A DNA stretch of 35,077 nucleotides from Syntrophus gentianae (GCF_900109885.1 NZ_FOBS01000031.1:1-35077); one strand, 5' to 3'; shown: positions 1-9,840, counted from the stretch's first letter. The notes: a model not told the origin generated them from the sequence alone. Numbers and translations are program-made.

Positions 1-443
1 CCCCTAATATTGGCTCGGCAACTCGACCAAAGATAGTCCTCCGGACGTGTCACCAGCGCCGATTTTACAGGATTTTGCTCAATGTATCTTGCCACTGCCC
101 ATAAATAGGATTCCGTATCAACAATAGTCGAAAAGAAGCGGTTCTGCCATAACCGACCGCTGCGTTTGTATTTCCGGTTGACGTGCTGTGTGTACAGAAG
201 ATTTGTCCTGCCGATGCAGCGGGACAATGACACATCACTGGCTGGAACGACCAGGATATGGACATGGTTGGTCATCAGGCAATAGGCCCAGACGTCAACG
301 GCTAATCTTTGGCAGTAGTCTTTCAGCAGTGATAAGTACTTGGCTTTGTCTTCATCATCCAAAAAGACATCGACACGGTTATTACCCCGCTGGGTGATAT
401 GATGTGGATAATGGGGCGCTATGATACGGGCGATCCTCGGCAT
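1..443 (-). CDS. REP-associated tyrosine transposase (Y1/HUH family), cut by the window edge
   Basis: The reading frame opens at the ATG on 441-443 and runs off the left edge without a stop (147 codons visible). The translation carries the IS200/IS605-like Y1 signature. The HUH motif H60-V-H62 lies in the context TNHVHILVVP, and the presumed catalytic tyrosine is Tyr120 in ARYIEQNPV. The start MPRIARIIAPHYPHHITQRG is typical of RAYT proteins. Such enzymes nick single-stranded DNA through the Tyr and act on short palindromic REP sequences. The C-terminus is outside the window, so integrity cannot be judged. No Shine-Dalgarno sequence is obvious. The family call is firm; activity is not shown. 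Confidence 0.85.
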   Translation of the reverse strand, partial: MPRIARIIAPHYPHHITQRGNNRVDVFLDDEDKAKYLSLLKDYCQRLAVDVWAYCLMTNHVHILVVPASDVSLSRCIGRTNLLYTQHVNRKYKRSGRLWQNRFFSTIVDTESYLWAVARYIEQNPVKSALVTRPEDYLWSSCRANIR

Positions 444-488
444 GAAAAATTTCTACATTGATCCGCACCAATTGTCAAGCATAAATAC

Positions 489-521
489 GGGAAGTGTCCC
501 CACATTACCCCCACATTACCC
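489..521. repeat. Short palindrome and 11-nt tandem repeat beside the RAYT gene
   Basis: An imperfect palindrome GGGAAGTGTCCC (489-500) is followed directly by two tandem copies of CCCACATTACC (499-509 and 510-520). It lies between the RAYT start and the end of the efflux permease gene. RAYT enzymes recognise short palindromes with a small foot sequence, so this may be the remains of a cognate REP-like end. That role is inference. Confidence 0.4.
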
Positions 522-535
522 TGAATAATATCGGT

Positions 536-1702
536 TCAGCCCGTCCGCAAAGCGTCCACGATCTGCAGGCGGGCGGCCCGGAGGGCCGGCAGGACGCCGC
601 CCACGAAGCCCATGATCAGGGCGAAGAGCAGTGATGAGGTAACGATTTCCGGCGTCAGGGTGAAGCTGAAGGCCAGTTCGGAGAAGGTCTGGAAATTCAT
701 GGTGGAAACGGTGATCAACTGCAGAAAGGACGCCAGGAAGAGGCCCACGACCCCGCCGAGGAGTCCGAGGAGGAGGGATTCCATCAGGAAGGCCAGGAGG
801 ATGCTGCGCTGTTGAAATCCCAGGGCCCGCAGGGTGCCGATCTCAGCGGTCCGGTTGGCCACGGCGGCGTACATGGTGATCATGGCGCCGATCATGGCCC
901 CCAGGGAAAAGACCAGAGTCAGGGTGAGGCCGACGATCCGCAGGAACTTGGCCATCATCTCCGACTGTTCGGCATAGTATTTCGTTTCCCGCTTGACCTC
1001 GACGGTCAGGCGGGGGTCCCGTTCCAGCCGCGTCTTGATCGACTCGAAGTCCCCCGGATTGCGGAGGCGGAAGAGGACGGAGGAATAGGAAGGGCGCCGG
1101 AAGGCGGCCATGAGCTGATCCGCATCTCCCCAGATTTCCGAGCTGTATCCCCGGTTTCCCGCATCGAAGACCCCGACGATCCGCCAGTTCCGCATCCCGC
1201 AGCACAGGGTTTCATTGAGACCGCCCCCCTGGAAGCGCTTGGCGATGCCGGAGCCGGCCATCATTTCCAGGGATCCCGGCCGCGGCAGACGGCCGGCCGC
1301 GAGCTTCACCTGGGGGCGGAGCGCCAGGGAGGAGGGGCCGATGCCGCGGAGGACGACATTGCCCGGATCGCCGCTGACCCGCTTGGGGAGCGTGACCAGA
1401 ACGACGAGTTCCTTGGCGAAGAGGGGGAGGCCTTCGGGACCGAGGGCGATGTGCTTTTCCGTTTCGAGAATGGCCGCCTGGTCGCGGGGCACGCCGCTCT
1501 GGACCTCCGAAACCGCTCCTTTCCGGATGGCCACGACATTGTCGAACACCCCTGTTTCCACCAGCGTTGTCTGCAGTCCCTCCGCAAGCATCAGGATAGC
1601 GGCAAAGACGAAGACCACCAGCGCCATGCCGGCGATCGTCAGGGCGGTCGTCAGGCGTCGCGTCCAGAGATTCCGCAGGGTGTAACTGAAGGGGAGAGCC
1701 AT
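536..1702 (-). CDS. ABC transporter permease, FtsX/MacB type (distal gene of efflux operon)
   Basis: Membrane subunit of a MacB/LolCE-type ABC system, 388 residues from the ATG at 1702. One N-terminal membrane segment (about residues 18-40) is followed by a large extracytoplasmic domain and three C-terminal segments. The cytoplasmic-loop sequence NRTAEIGTLRALGFQ between the C-terminal helices is the conserved FtsX-domain motif. The frame is open a further 73 codons upstream, but that stretch overlaps the preceding permease and looks unlike a membrane protein. The ATG at 1702 overlaps the upstream stop (TGATG), which fits translational coupling. Such permeases work by mechanotransmission, moving a substrate out of the periplasm or outer leaflet rather than through the inner membrane. 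The substrate is unknown. Confidence 0.87.
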   Translation of the reverse strand: MALPFSYTLRNLWTRRLTTALTIAGMALVVFVFAAILMLAEGLQTTLVETGVFDNVVAIRKGAVSEVQSGVPRDQAAILETEKHIALGPEGLPLFAKELVVLVTLPKRVSGDPGNVVLRGIGPSSLALRPQVKLAAGRLPRPGSLEMMAGSGIAKRFQGGGLNETLCCGMRNWRIVGVFDAGNRGYSSEIWGDADQLMAAFRRPSYSSVLFRLRNPGDFESIKTRLERDPRLTVEVKRETKYYAEQSEMMAKFLRIVGLTLTLVFSLGAMIGAMITMYAAVANRTAEIGTLRALGFQQRSILLAFLMESLLLGLLGGVVGLFLASFLQLITVSTMNFQTFSELAFSFTLTPEIVTSSLLFALIMGFVGGVLPALRAARLQIVDALRTG

Positions 1703-2859
1703 CAGGCGATCCTCCGCAGCCCTTCCGCGATGCGGATTCCGATGGCCCGCTGGAGGGGGATCAGGGCGGCTACGATCCCCACCAGGAGAGCGGCGGCCAG
1801 GTCCAGATAGAGCGTATTGACCGAGATGTTGAAGATGGGGAAATAGGTCCCCAGTTTTTCCTTGATCAGCGCGGCGGCGGGATAGGTCAGGGCGATCCCC
1901 AGGGCGCAGCCAAGCAGGCAAATGACCAGGGATTCCCCCAGGATGAGGACGGCAAGGTGCCGGCTGCGGAACCCCAGGGTTTTGAGCACGGCGTATTCCC
2001 CGAAGCGCTCCCTCGTCGTCATGGCCATGGTGTTGGCCACGACGGCCAGGATGATGAAAATGACGACGAAAGACACGATCTGAATGGCCACCACAATGGC
2101 CCCCGTCATGGCGATGAACCCCAACTGGAAGGCCTTTTCCGTCTCCGTCAGGGTTTCCGCCATGGAATTCCTGAAGAGCCGGTCGATGGCCGTGGCCACT
2201 TCCTCGGCCACTTCCGGCCGATTCACCCCGACCATGTAGAAGCCCACCTGGTCGGCACGGGCCGGGGCCGTTTTTTTCAGGGATTCATTGAGATAGTCCC
2301 ATTGAAAGACGAACTGCGTCTCGTCGACGTTTTGATCCCGTCCCCGGTAGATGCCCCGCAGCACAAAATCCCAGTTGCCCGGAAAAATCGTCCCCTTCAG
2401 CGTTACCGTGTCTCCCAGGCGCCAGCCGTATTTTCCCGCGAGCTTGCGCCCGGCGACAAATCCCTTGCGGTCCCGGAGGAAGGCGGCCTTTTCGGCGGGG
2501 GAGAGGGTATATTCGGGATAGAGGCTCAGGTAGGTTTCCGGCTCGACGGCAAAATTGGCAAAGAAGTTCTTCTCGTCGATGTAGATCCCGCCGAACCAGT
2601 TGCCCCAGGAGACCGTCTCGACGCCGCTGACCTGGCGGATTTTCTCCTTGTAGGAAAAGGGCAGGGGGAAGATGAGGGAGATGGCGTTGCGCGTGACGAG
2701 TCGGGTGGCCGAAGAGGCCGCGACCCCGGCGTACCAGGCGTCGACGAGGGTGCGGAGCAACCCGAAGGCCAGGATGGCGACGGCGACCCCGAGGATGGTG
2801 AGTCCGCTGCGCAGGCGGTTGCGGAAGGCGTTTCTAAAGAGAAGACGGAAGAGCATCAT
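1702..2859 (-). CDS. ABC transporter permease, FtsX/MacB type (proximal gene)
   Basis: A 385-residue paralogue of the next gene. A first membrane helix at about residues 17-37 follows the basic start MMLFRLLFRNAFRNRLRSG. A MacB-like periplasmic domain follows to about residue 250, then three C-terminal helices. The motif TTRERFGEYAVLKTLGFRS between them is diagnostic of the FtsX family. It starts inside the 3-prime end of the ATPase gene (26-nt overlap) and its stop overlaps the start of the next permease by one base. Two non-identical permeases with one ATPase suggest a LolCDE- or DevC-like heterodimer, whereas MacB carries permease and ATPase on one chain. The cargo cannot be read from sequence. 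Confidence 0.87.
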   Translation of the reverse strand: MMLFRLLFRNAFRNRLRSGLTILGVAVAILAFGLLRTLVDAWYAGVAASSATRLVTRNAISLIFPLPFSYKEKIRQVSGVETVSWGNWFGGIYIDEKNFFANFAVEPETYLSLYPEYTLSPAEKAAFLRDRKGFVAGRKLAGKYGWRLGDTVTLKGTIFPGNWDFVLRGIYRGRDQNVDETQFVFQWDYLNESLKKTAPARADQVGFYMVGVNRPEVAEEVATAIDRLFRNSMAETLTETEKAFQLGFIAMTGAIVVAIQIVSFVVIFIILAVVANTMAMTTRERFGEYAVLKTLGFRSRHLAVLILGESLVICLLGCALGIALTYPAAALIKEKLGTYFPIFNISVNTLYLDLAAALLVGIVAALIPLQRAIGIRIAEGLRRIA

Positions 2860-3565
2860 TCGTCAGGGTTCCCTTCTCCAGGTGCCGGATGATCCTGGCC
2901 CGTTCCGCTGCCCGGGGGTCGTGGGTCACCATGATGATGGTCTTGCCGGACTCCTCGTTGAGGCGTTCCATGAGGTTGAGGATCTCCTCCGCGGAATGCC
3001 GGTCCAGATCCCCGGTGGGTTCGTCGGCAACGAGGATCGCCGGATCGGTGATCACCGCCCGGGCGATGGCGACCCGCTGCTGTTCCCCCCCCGAAAGCTG
3101 GCGGGGGTAATGATCGCTGCGGTCGGCGAGGTTCACGACCCGCAGGGCCATCTCCACATGTTCCTGCCGCTCTCCCCGGGACAGGGAGGTCAGATGGAGG
3201 GGAAGCTCGATGTTCTCGTAGGCGGTCAACACGGGGATCAGGTTGTAGAACTGAAAGATGAAGCCCACATGGGTCGCCCGCCAGTGGGCCAGCTCCGCTT
3301 CCGCGAGAGACGTGATGTCCAGGCCGCCCACGAGGATCGTCCCCTGATCCACGGTGTCGATGCCGGCGATCAGATTGAGCAGGGTGCTCTTCCCCGACCC
3401 CGAGGGGCCCATGAGGGCCAGGAATTCCCCTGCGGCGATGTCGAAGGAGATGTCCTCCAGCACGGGGACGGGGCGATTCCCCCGCCAGTAGGACTTGCTG
3501 ACGTCCCGGATGGACACCATGGGCCTGGCGGATCGGCTGTCTTCCTTTCCCATGGCGGTTCTCAC
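2834..3565 (-). CDS. ABC transporter ATP-binding protein, LolD/MacB-type
   Basis: A 243-residue ATPase with every ABC motif intact: Walker A GPSGSGKST (53-61), Q-loop Gln105, signature LSGGEQQ (157-163), Walker B ILVADE (177-182) with the catalytic Glu, and switch His215. Sequence around these motifs (LMGPSGSGKSTLLNLIAGID, GFIFQFYNLIP) places it in the LolD/MacB/FtsE group that serves FtsX-type permeases. The GTG start at 3565 overlaps the adaptor stop (GTGA) and has AAGGAAAA just upstream. An ATG 12 nt further in (3553) is a possible alternative. It powers the two downstream permeases. Confidence 0.92.
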   Translation of the reverse strand: MRTAMGKEDSRSARPMVSIRDVSKSYWRGNRPVPVLEDISFDIAAGEFLALMGPSGSGKSTLLNLIAGIDTVDQGTILVGGLDITSLAEAELAHWRATHVGFIFQFYNLIPVLTAYENIELPLHLTSLSRGERQEHVEMALRVVNLADRSDHYPRQLSGGEQQRVAIARAVITDPAILVADEPTGDLDRHSAEEILNLMERLNEESGKTIIMVTHDPRAAERARIIRHLEKGTLTNDALPSSL

Positions 3566-4779
3566 TTTTCCTTGATCTGAATCCGCGAACCGTCCCGCAG
3601 GCGCTCCGAGGGCTTCAGGACGACCCGGTCGCCGGGCTTCAGGCCGTCGAGGACCTCGACAAGGTCGCCGAAGGATTCACCCTGCTTCACCGGGATTTCC
3701 GAGACGCGGTCCTCTTGAATCCGATAGGCCACGAGGCGGCCGTCCCGCTTGACCAGGGCGGAGGCGTTCACCGCCGTCCGCAGCCGCTGCTCGTCCTGCC
3801 GGGGCGGACGGGAGAGGAAGGCGACCTTGGCGCTCATTTCCGGCAGGATTCGGGGATCCGGGTCCAGAAACCGGACCTTGACCATAATGGTCGCCTTGGT
3901 CCGGTCGGCGGTGGGGACGATCATGTGGACCTGCCCGCGGAAGCGGGTATCGGGAAGGGCGTCCAGTTGAATTTCACAGGGTTGCCCGATCTTGACGAGC
4001 GCCAGGTTTGATTCGGCGACATCCGCCTCCACCTGCAGGGAGTTCAGGTCCGCGATGGTCACGACGGCCGCCTTGGCGTTGGCCGCCGCGCCCAGGGGCG
4101 TGACGATGTCGCCGATGTCGGCGTTTTTCGTCAGAACGACGGCATCGAAGGGGGCGCGGATCAGGTCATAATCCAGGGACACCTGGGCGGCCCTCAGGGC
4201 GGCTTCCCCGGCCTTCTGCGTCGCATCCGCAGCGGCCACGGCGGCTTTGGCGCTCAGGTAACGCGCCTCGGCCGAATCGAATTCCGCCCGGGAGATGACA
4301 TCCCGCCGCAGAAGCTCCTTTTTGCGCTGGTAATTCTGGGTTGCATCGTGCAGCTCCGCCCGGGTCGAGGCAGCCTGGGCCCGAGTCGTGTTCAGATTGG
4401 CGGCGGCCTGATCGCGCAGGGCCCTGGCGTCTTCATCCTCCAGGCGGGCGATGATTTCGCCGGCCTTAACCCGGCTTCCCTCTTCCACCGAAAGGGCAAC
4501 CAGGCGTCCCGTAATTTTGGCGGCCACGGCTGCTTTCCGCTGGGCCACGACGTAACCGCTGGCGTTCAGGAGGGAAAAGGTCTGGGAGGGATAGATCCGG
4601 GAGACGCCGGCGACCTCCACGGAGACGGCGGGAGAAAGCCGGCCGGTGAAATAGAGCAGGACGAGAATCAGGAGAAAGAGGACCGCGGCAATCCAGTAAA
4701 GGGGGGAAAGCCTTCGTCCTTTGCGCGTCGCCCGGTCGGACTTGTCAATCTTCAGCCGGGTAAGGTCTTCCTGGACCAT
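3562..4779 (-). CDS. Periplasmic adaptor (HlyD/MacA-type membrane fusion protein)
   Basis: A 405-residue inner-membrane-anchored adaptor. A basic N-terminus (ATRKGRR) precedes a single membrane helix at about residues 28-45. A split lipoyl-like domain follows (AKITGRLVALSVEEGSRVKAG on its first half), then an Ala/Arg/Glu-rich helical hairpin at about 110-195, and beta-barrel and membrane-proximal domains with KPGDRVVLKP near the C-terminus. MacA-type adaptors link an inner-membrane ABC pump to an outer-membrane channel. No TolC-like gene lies in the window, so a channel from elsewhere would be needed. It is the first gene of the four-gene operon; a GGGAG lies 10 nt before the ATG. Confidence 0.88.
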   Translation of the reverse strand: MVQEDLTRLKIDKSDRATRKGRRLSPLYWIAAVLFLLILVLLYFTGRLSPAVSVEVAGVSRIYPSQTFSLLNASGYVVAQRKAAVAAKITGRLVALSVEEGSRVKAGEIIARLEDEDARALRDQAAANLNTTRAQAASTRAELHDATQNYQRKKELLRRDVISRAEFDSAEARYLSAKAAVAAADATQKAGEAALRAAQVSLDYDLIRAPFDAVVLTKNADIGDIVTPLGAAANAKAAVVTIADLNSLQVEADVAESNLALVKIGQPCEIQLDALPDTRFRGQVHMIVPTADRTKATIMVKVRFLDPDPRILPEMSAKVAFLSRPPRQDEQRLRTAVNASALVKRDGRLVAYRIQEDRVSEIPVKQGESFGDLVEVLDGLKPGDRVVLKPSERLRDGSRIQIKEK

Positions 4780-4859
4780 GTGTTGAATGCTCCCGAGGTA
4801 AAAGCCCGGATACGGGCAGATATTCTACTTTATCTCCGATCTGAAATGGGAAAAACAGA

Positions 4860-5978
4860 TCACATCTTCCGGCGTCTGCAGAATCGGTCGGACAGCCTCT
4901 GGAAAAAACCGCGGGAAGGACGTTTCCCCTTTCCCGAGACCCTTTCGAACTCATTGAGGAGGCGTTTCTGGAGTGCCGAAAGTTTCCGGGGGATGACCAC
5001 GCGAATCCGGACAATTTGATTGCCGTGGCCAATGCCGTTTAGGATCGGCATCCCCCTGCCGGGAAGCTTGAAGATTGCCCCATGCTGCGTTCCCGGAGGA
5101 ATGGCCAAATGATCGTCCCCCCAGAGGGTCGGAACGGTAATCCTTGCGCCCAGGGCTGCCTGCGTCATGCCGATCGGAATCGTACAGAGAAGATCGTCGC
5201 CCTCCCGTTCAAAAAGGGGATGGCTTTCGACGACCATTCTCACGTAAAGATTGCCGGGCGGCCCTCCCCGACGGCTGGGCTGTCCCTCGCCGGCCACAAA
5301 GAGTTGAGAACCGCTTCCCACGCCCGGCGGTATTTTTACGGAAAGAGGGACGGCAACGGGAACTTCTCCTTCTCCGCGGCAATCCGCGCAGGGAGATTCC
5401 AGGTATTGACCCTGTCCCCCACAGGCCGAGCAGGTGACGGTCAGGCGGAACAGGGAATTCCCACGGGAGATCGACCCTCTGCCGGAACAGACCGGACAGG
5501 TGATCCATCCGGTGCCCGGTTTCGCGCCGGAGCCGCTGCAGGTCGGACAGATCCGGGTCCGCGGAACCTCCAGGACAACGTCCTTGCCCTGGGCGGCTTC
5601 CTCCAGGGTCAGGTTCAGGGAAACGACCAGATCTTCTCCTCTTTCTTCCTCCTCGGTCCGTCTCCTTCGTCCGAAGGGGAAATCCCATAGTTCGTCGAAG
5701 ATTCCGCCAAAGGCCCGGAAGATGTCCTCCGGTCGGGTGACGCCATGATAACCGCTGCGCTCCAGACCTTCACGGCCGAACCGGTCGTAAATGCGCCGTT
5801 TGTCCGGATTGCTCAACACTTCGTAGGCTTCGGCGGCCTCCCGGAAGATTTCTTCCGCCTCTTTGTTTCCGGGGTTGCGATCAGGGTGGCATTGCAGGGC
5901 CATTTTCCGGTAGGCCCGCTTGATCTCTTCCGGCGAAGCCTCCCTGCTGACCTGCAGAATCTCGTAATAATCACGCAC
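4860..5978 (-). CDS. dnaJ: Chaperone protein DnaJ (type I Hsp40)
   Basis: A 372-residue co-chaperone that stimulates DnaK ATPase and holds unfolded clients. It has an N-terminal J domain with the HPD triad at 31-33. Four zinc repeats follow: CPTCSGSG (144), CPVCSGRG (161), CSACGGQG (183) and CADCRGEG (197). C-terminal beta-sandwich domains include [10 protein letters not shown]. The linker between J domain and zinc region (about 75-115) is short and has few Gly-Phe repeats, being acidic and basic ([15 protein letters not shown]); this is atypical. The start is GTG at 5978 with GGAGG 9 nt upstream; no in-frame ATG fits the J domain. No dnaK or grpE is beside it; the neighbour is groEL. It could be a specialised DnaJ paralogue rather than the housekeeping copy. 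Confidence 0.93.
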   Translation of the reverse strand: MRDYYEILQVSREASPEEIKRAYRKMALQCHPDRNPGNKEAEEIFREAAEAYEVLSNPDKRRIYDRFGREGLERSGYHGVTRPEDIFRAFGGIFDELWDFPFGRRRRTEEEERGEDLVVSLNLTLEEAAQGKDVVLEVPRTRICPTCSGSGAKPGTGWITCPVCSGRGSISRGNSLFRLTVTCSACGGQGQYLESPCADCRGEGEVPVAVPLSVKIPPGVGSGSQLFVAGEGQPSRRGGPPGNLYVRMVVESHPLFEREGDDLLCTIPIGMTQAALGARITVPTLWGDDHLAIPPGTQHGAIFKLPGRGMPILNGIGHGNQIVRIRVVIPRKLSALQKRLLNEFERVSGKGKRPSRGFFQRLSDRFCRRRKM

Positions 5979-6030
5979 GGGCGAATTCCTCCCGTCTGCT
6001 GAAAACGATGATATTTCCGGATATGCTTTT

Positions 6031-6060
6031 TAAGATAGCGTGTTTTTTGTCGATAAGCAA
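6031..6060 (-). promoter_or_regulatory. Candidate dnaJ promoter
   Basis: On the minus strand TTGCTT (6055-6060) is followed after 17 nt by TATCTT, and the hexamer context CTATCTTA resembles the -10 region before groES. It lies about 50 nt upstream of the dnaJ start and downstream of the groEL terminator, so dnaJ would have its own transcript. The -35 match is weak. Confidence 0.4.
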
Positions 6061-6096
6061 CGACTTCGTCGGGAAGCGTCCGCTTTGACTCAGAAA

Positions 6097-6131
6097 AAAA
6101 CCTCCCGGCCACGACGGCCGGAAGGTTTTTA
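6097..6131 (-). terminator. Rho-independent terminator after groEL
   Basis: An inverted repeat pairs CCGGCC (6105-6110) with GGCCGG (6116-6121) around a 5-nt loop. After one mismatch it extends through CCT/AGG and A/T pairs. Read on the minus strand, the stem ends in a run of seven T residues. It sits 25-60 nt beyond the groEL stop and ends the groES-groEL transcript before dnaJ. Confidence 0.9.
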
Positions 6132-6154
6132 CAAGGGGGAAAATCGCTTTGTGT

Positions 6155-8105
<1,951 letters not shown>

Positions 8106-8206
8106 TTACTTGCCTCCTCAAAATAATTATTTCATGTAGGATTGGCATGCCGGGCATGCCTGATTTTCTGAATGCTGCAGAGCTTTTTCGCAGTTTAAAC
8201 AGGACA

Positions 8207-8235
8207 TAAGATAATCATGTAATGCCACTTGTCAA
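8207..8235 (-). promoter_or_regulatory. groES-groEL promoter (heat-shock candidate)
   Basis: On the minus strand TTGACAA (8229-8235), a 15-nt spacer and TATCTTA (8207-8213). The same TTGACAA-N15-TATnTTA pattern precedes the hsp20 operon. The predicted start is about 95 nt before the groES ATG. No CIRCE (HrcA) operator is present in the leader. The sigma factor is not established: it fits a sigma-70 promoter and partly the CTTG/CYTATnT form described for RpoH of alphaproteobacteria. Confidence 0.65.
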
Positions 8236-8266
8236 TAAATTGAAGGGGATTTTTTCTGCAGAGAAT

Positions 8267-8314
8267 GCTCTTTTCCGGTCCTGTCCGGAAAAGAGCCCGG
8301 AACAGGACCGGAAA
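8267..8314. repeat. Two overlapping, mutually exclusive perfect hairpins between hsp20 and groES
   Basis: Hairpin A pairs GCTCTTTTCCGG (8267-8278) with CCGGAAAAGAGC (8285-8296), 12 bp around a 6-nt loop. Hairpin B pairs TTTCCGGTCCTGT (8272-8284) with ACAGGACCGGAAA (8302-8314), 13 bp around a 17-nt loop. They share 8272-8278, so only one can form at a time. No T-run follows on either strand. The element lies after the last hsp20 stop (8377) and upstream of the groES promoter, both genes reading leftwards. Confidence 0.75.
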
Positions 8315-8376
8315 GGTTGTCGCTATGAACTGGCCGGAAAGGTCAGTGATATCAGGGATGTCAGCGTCTTGTGCTG

Positions 8377-8883
8377 TCATTCCGTGGTAATCGGAATTTT
8401 CTTGCCCTTGGTCTGGGCTTCCTCCGTTTTGGGAAGTTTGACGGTCAGGACCCCGTTTTTAAAGGTGGCCTCTACCTTTTCCAGGTTGATTCCCTTGGGC
8501 AGAGGAATCACCCGGTGGAAGGAACCATAGGTCCGTTCCAGGCGGTAATAGTCCTTTCCTTTATCTTCCTGTTCCTCTTTCTTTTCGCCTTTGAGGGTTA
8601 CGGCATCGTCGGAAACCAGGACTTCCACGTCTTTTTCATCAATTCCGGGAATTTCGGCCTTGATGGTGAATTCTTCGTCACTTTCCCGTACGTCGACGGA
8701 GGGTGAAAAACCGGCATAACGATCTTCCAGGGCACCAAAAGGCTCAAGATCGAACCCCCGGAAGAAATCATCGAAAAGCCGATTCATTTCCCTCTGCAGC
8801 GAATAGAAGGGATGCTCATCCTCACGCTTTGCAGGCGCTTCCGTTCTCCTCTTCAGGGAAGGCAAAAGACTTTTGATTGCCAT
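8377..8883 (-). CDS. Small heat-shock protein, Hsp20/alpha-crystallin family (third gene of hsp20 operon)
   Basis: A 168-residue ATP-independent holdase. The alpha-crystallin domain spans about residues 60-152, with the late consensus FKNGVLTVKLPK. A C-terminal IPI (I-x-I) oligomerisation motif lies in KKIPITTE. The N-terminal arm is amphipathic (SLQREMNRLFDDFFRGFD), which is typical. An acidic/basic loop EKKEEQEDKGK lies before the dimerisation strand. AAGGAGGAACAAATC leads into the ATG. It follows the second hsp20 by 37 nt and is probably cotranscribed from the promoter at 9841-9869. Confidence 0.95.
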   Translation of the reverse strand: MAIKSLLPSLKRRTEAPAKREDEHPFYSLQREMNRLFDDFFRGFDLEPFGALEDRYAGFSPSVDVRESDEEFTIKAEIPGIDEKDVEVLVSDDAVTLKGEKKEEQEDKGKDYYRLERTYGSFHRVIPLPKGINLEKVEATFKNGVLTVKLPKTEEAQTKGKKIPITTE

Positions 8884-8920
8884 GATTTGTTCCTCCTTCT
8901 TAGAGTCTGTTCTTTATTCT

Positions 8921-9325
8921 TTATCCTGCCTTGATGGCTATTTTCTTTGCCTGAACAGGGGCAGCCTTGCGCAGGACGACGCGAAGCACGCCATTTTTGA
9001 CGGATGCTTCAATGTTCCCCCTGTCTACGTCTTCTGAAAGGGTAAAGGTCCGCTGATAATCGCCGACATCGTATTCCGCGTAGTACAAGCGGTGTTCCTG
9101 AGGCTCAACCTGCTCGACCGTTCCCTGAATTTTCAGGACGTTTTTATCCAGGATGACTTCAACCGAATTTTCATCAACGCCGGGGACATCCGCGATCAGC
9201 ACCATCGTTTCAGGCGTTTCGTAAATATCCACTTTTGGTGTAAAAATCTTCGTGTTCTTCGTCCGTTCCGATACGGCGGGTTCTGCCGCCGGCTGTTTTT
9301 CAAACTGTTTATATTCCTGAACCAT
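8921..9325 (-). CDS. Small heat-shock protein, Hsp20 family, short form (second gene of hsp20 operon)
   Basis: A 134-residue Hsp20. The alpha-crystallin domain begins at TPKVDIYETPETMVLIADVPG and ends in the consensus VKNGVLRVVLRK, with an IAI motif in KKIAIKAG at the C-terminus. The N-terminal arm is only about 28 residues and polar (YKQFEKQPAAEPAVSERTKN), unlike the amphipathic arms of its neighbours. It may therefore form smaller assemblies or mixed oligomers. GAAGGAGGG precedes the ATG. It lies 17 nt after the first hsp20. Confidence 0.94.
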   Translation of the reverse strand: MVQEYKQFEKQPAAEPAVSERTKNTKIFTPKVDIYETPETMVLIADVPGVDENSVEVILDKNVLKIQGTVEQVEPQEHRLYYAEYDVGDYQRTFTLSEDVDRGNIEASVKNGVLRVVLRKAAPVQAKKIAIKAG

Positions 9326-9342
9326 GAGAAAACCCTCCTTCG

Positions 9343-9786
9343 CTATTCCGATTTGATGGCTATTTTACGGGGCTTGTCTTCTTCCGCCCGGGGCAGATGG
9401 ATCTGCAGGATTCCCTTTTCATAGTTTGCTTCAACCTTTTCCGGATTGACGTTGAAGGGCAACTGCAGCCCCCGGCTGAAACGGCCGAAACCCCTTTCCT
9501 GACGATGATAACGGCATCCTTCCTCGAGTTGCTCCGGTTCTCTCGATCCCTTGATGTACAGAAGGTCGCCCTTTGTGGTAATCTCAATGGCGTCGGGATC
9601 CATTCCGGGGAGCTCAGCCCTGACAACCACATCGTCCTCACCGATCCATACATTGACCGGCGGGTAATGCTGGTCATACTCCTGAGTCAGACCTGAAAAA
9701 AACCGATTCATGTCTTTATGAAAGCGGGTCATTTCAGGAAACATATCCAACATCCTTCCCATTCTCCAAATTCCCGGTCCAAACAT
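9343..9786 (-). CDS. Small heat-shock protein, Hsp20 family (first gene of hsp20 operon)
   Basis: A 147-residue Hsp20 beginning MFGPGIWRMGRMLDMFPEM. The alpha-crystallin domain runs from about PPVNVWIGEDDVVVRAELPG to YEKGILQIHLPR, with an IAI motif in RKIAIKSE. The frame stays open to 9855, but the ATG at 9786 is chosen. AGGAGG lies 8 nt before it, and the predicted promoter (9841-9869) sits inside the extra upstream stretch. It heads a three-gene operon of divergent paralogues. Confidence 0.93.
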   Translation of the reverse strand: MFGPGIWRMGRMLDMFPEMTRFHKDMNRFFSGLTQEYDQHYPPVNVWIGEDDVVVRAELPGMDPDAIEITTKGDLLYIKGSREPEQLEEGCRYHRQERGFGRFSRGLQLPFNVNPEKVEANYEKGILQIHLPRAEEDKPRKIAIKSE

Positions 9787-9840
9787 TTCGTCTTCCTCCT
9801 TCAATAGACTGATATCGTTCAGGATAAATCCTTTTGGCAC

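Noticed and set aside
1703-1921. N-terminal extension of the distal permease
   Set aside because: It overlaps the upstream permease in another frame, is Arg/Pro-rich, and the ATG at 1702 fits coupling and a proper first helix.
812-2892. Long plus-strand frames (332 and 311 codons) over the permease genes
   Set aside because: They lie antisense to two clear FtsX-type permeases and encode low-complexity His/Gly/Asp-rich sequence.
8106-8206. CIRCE operator before groES
   Set aside because: No TTAGCACTC-N9-GAGTGCTAA or close variant is present. The GGCATGCC double palindrome is a different sequence.
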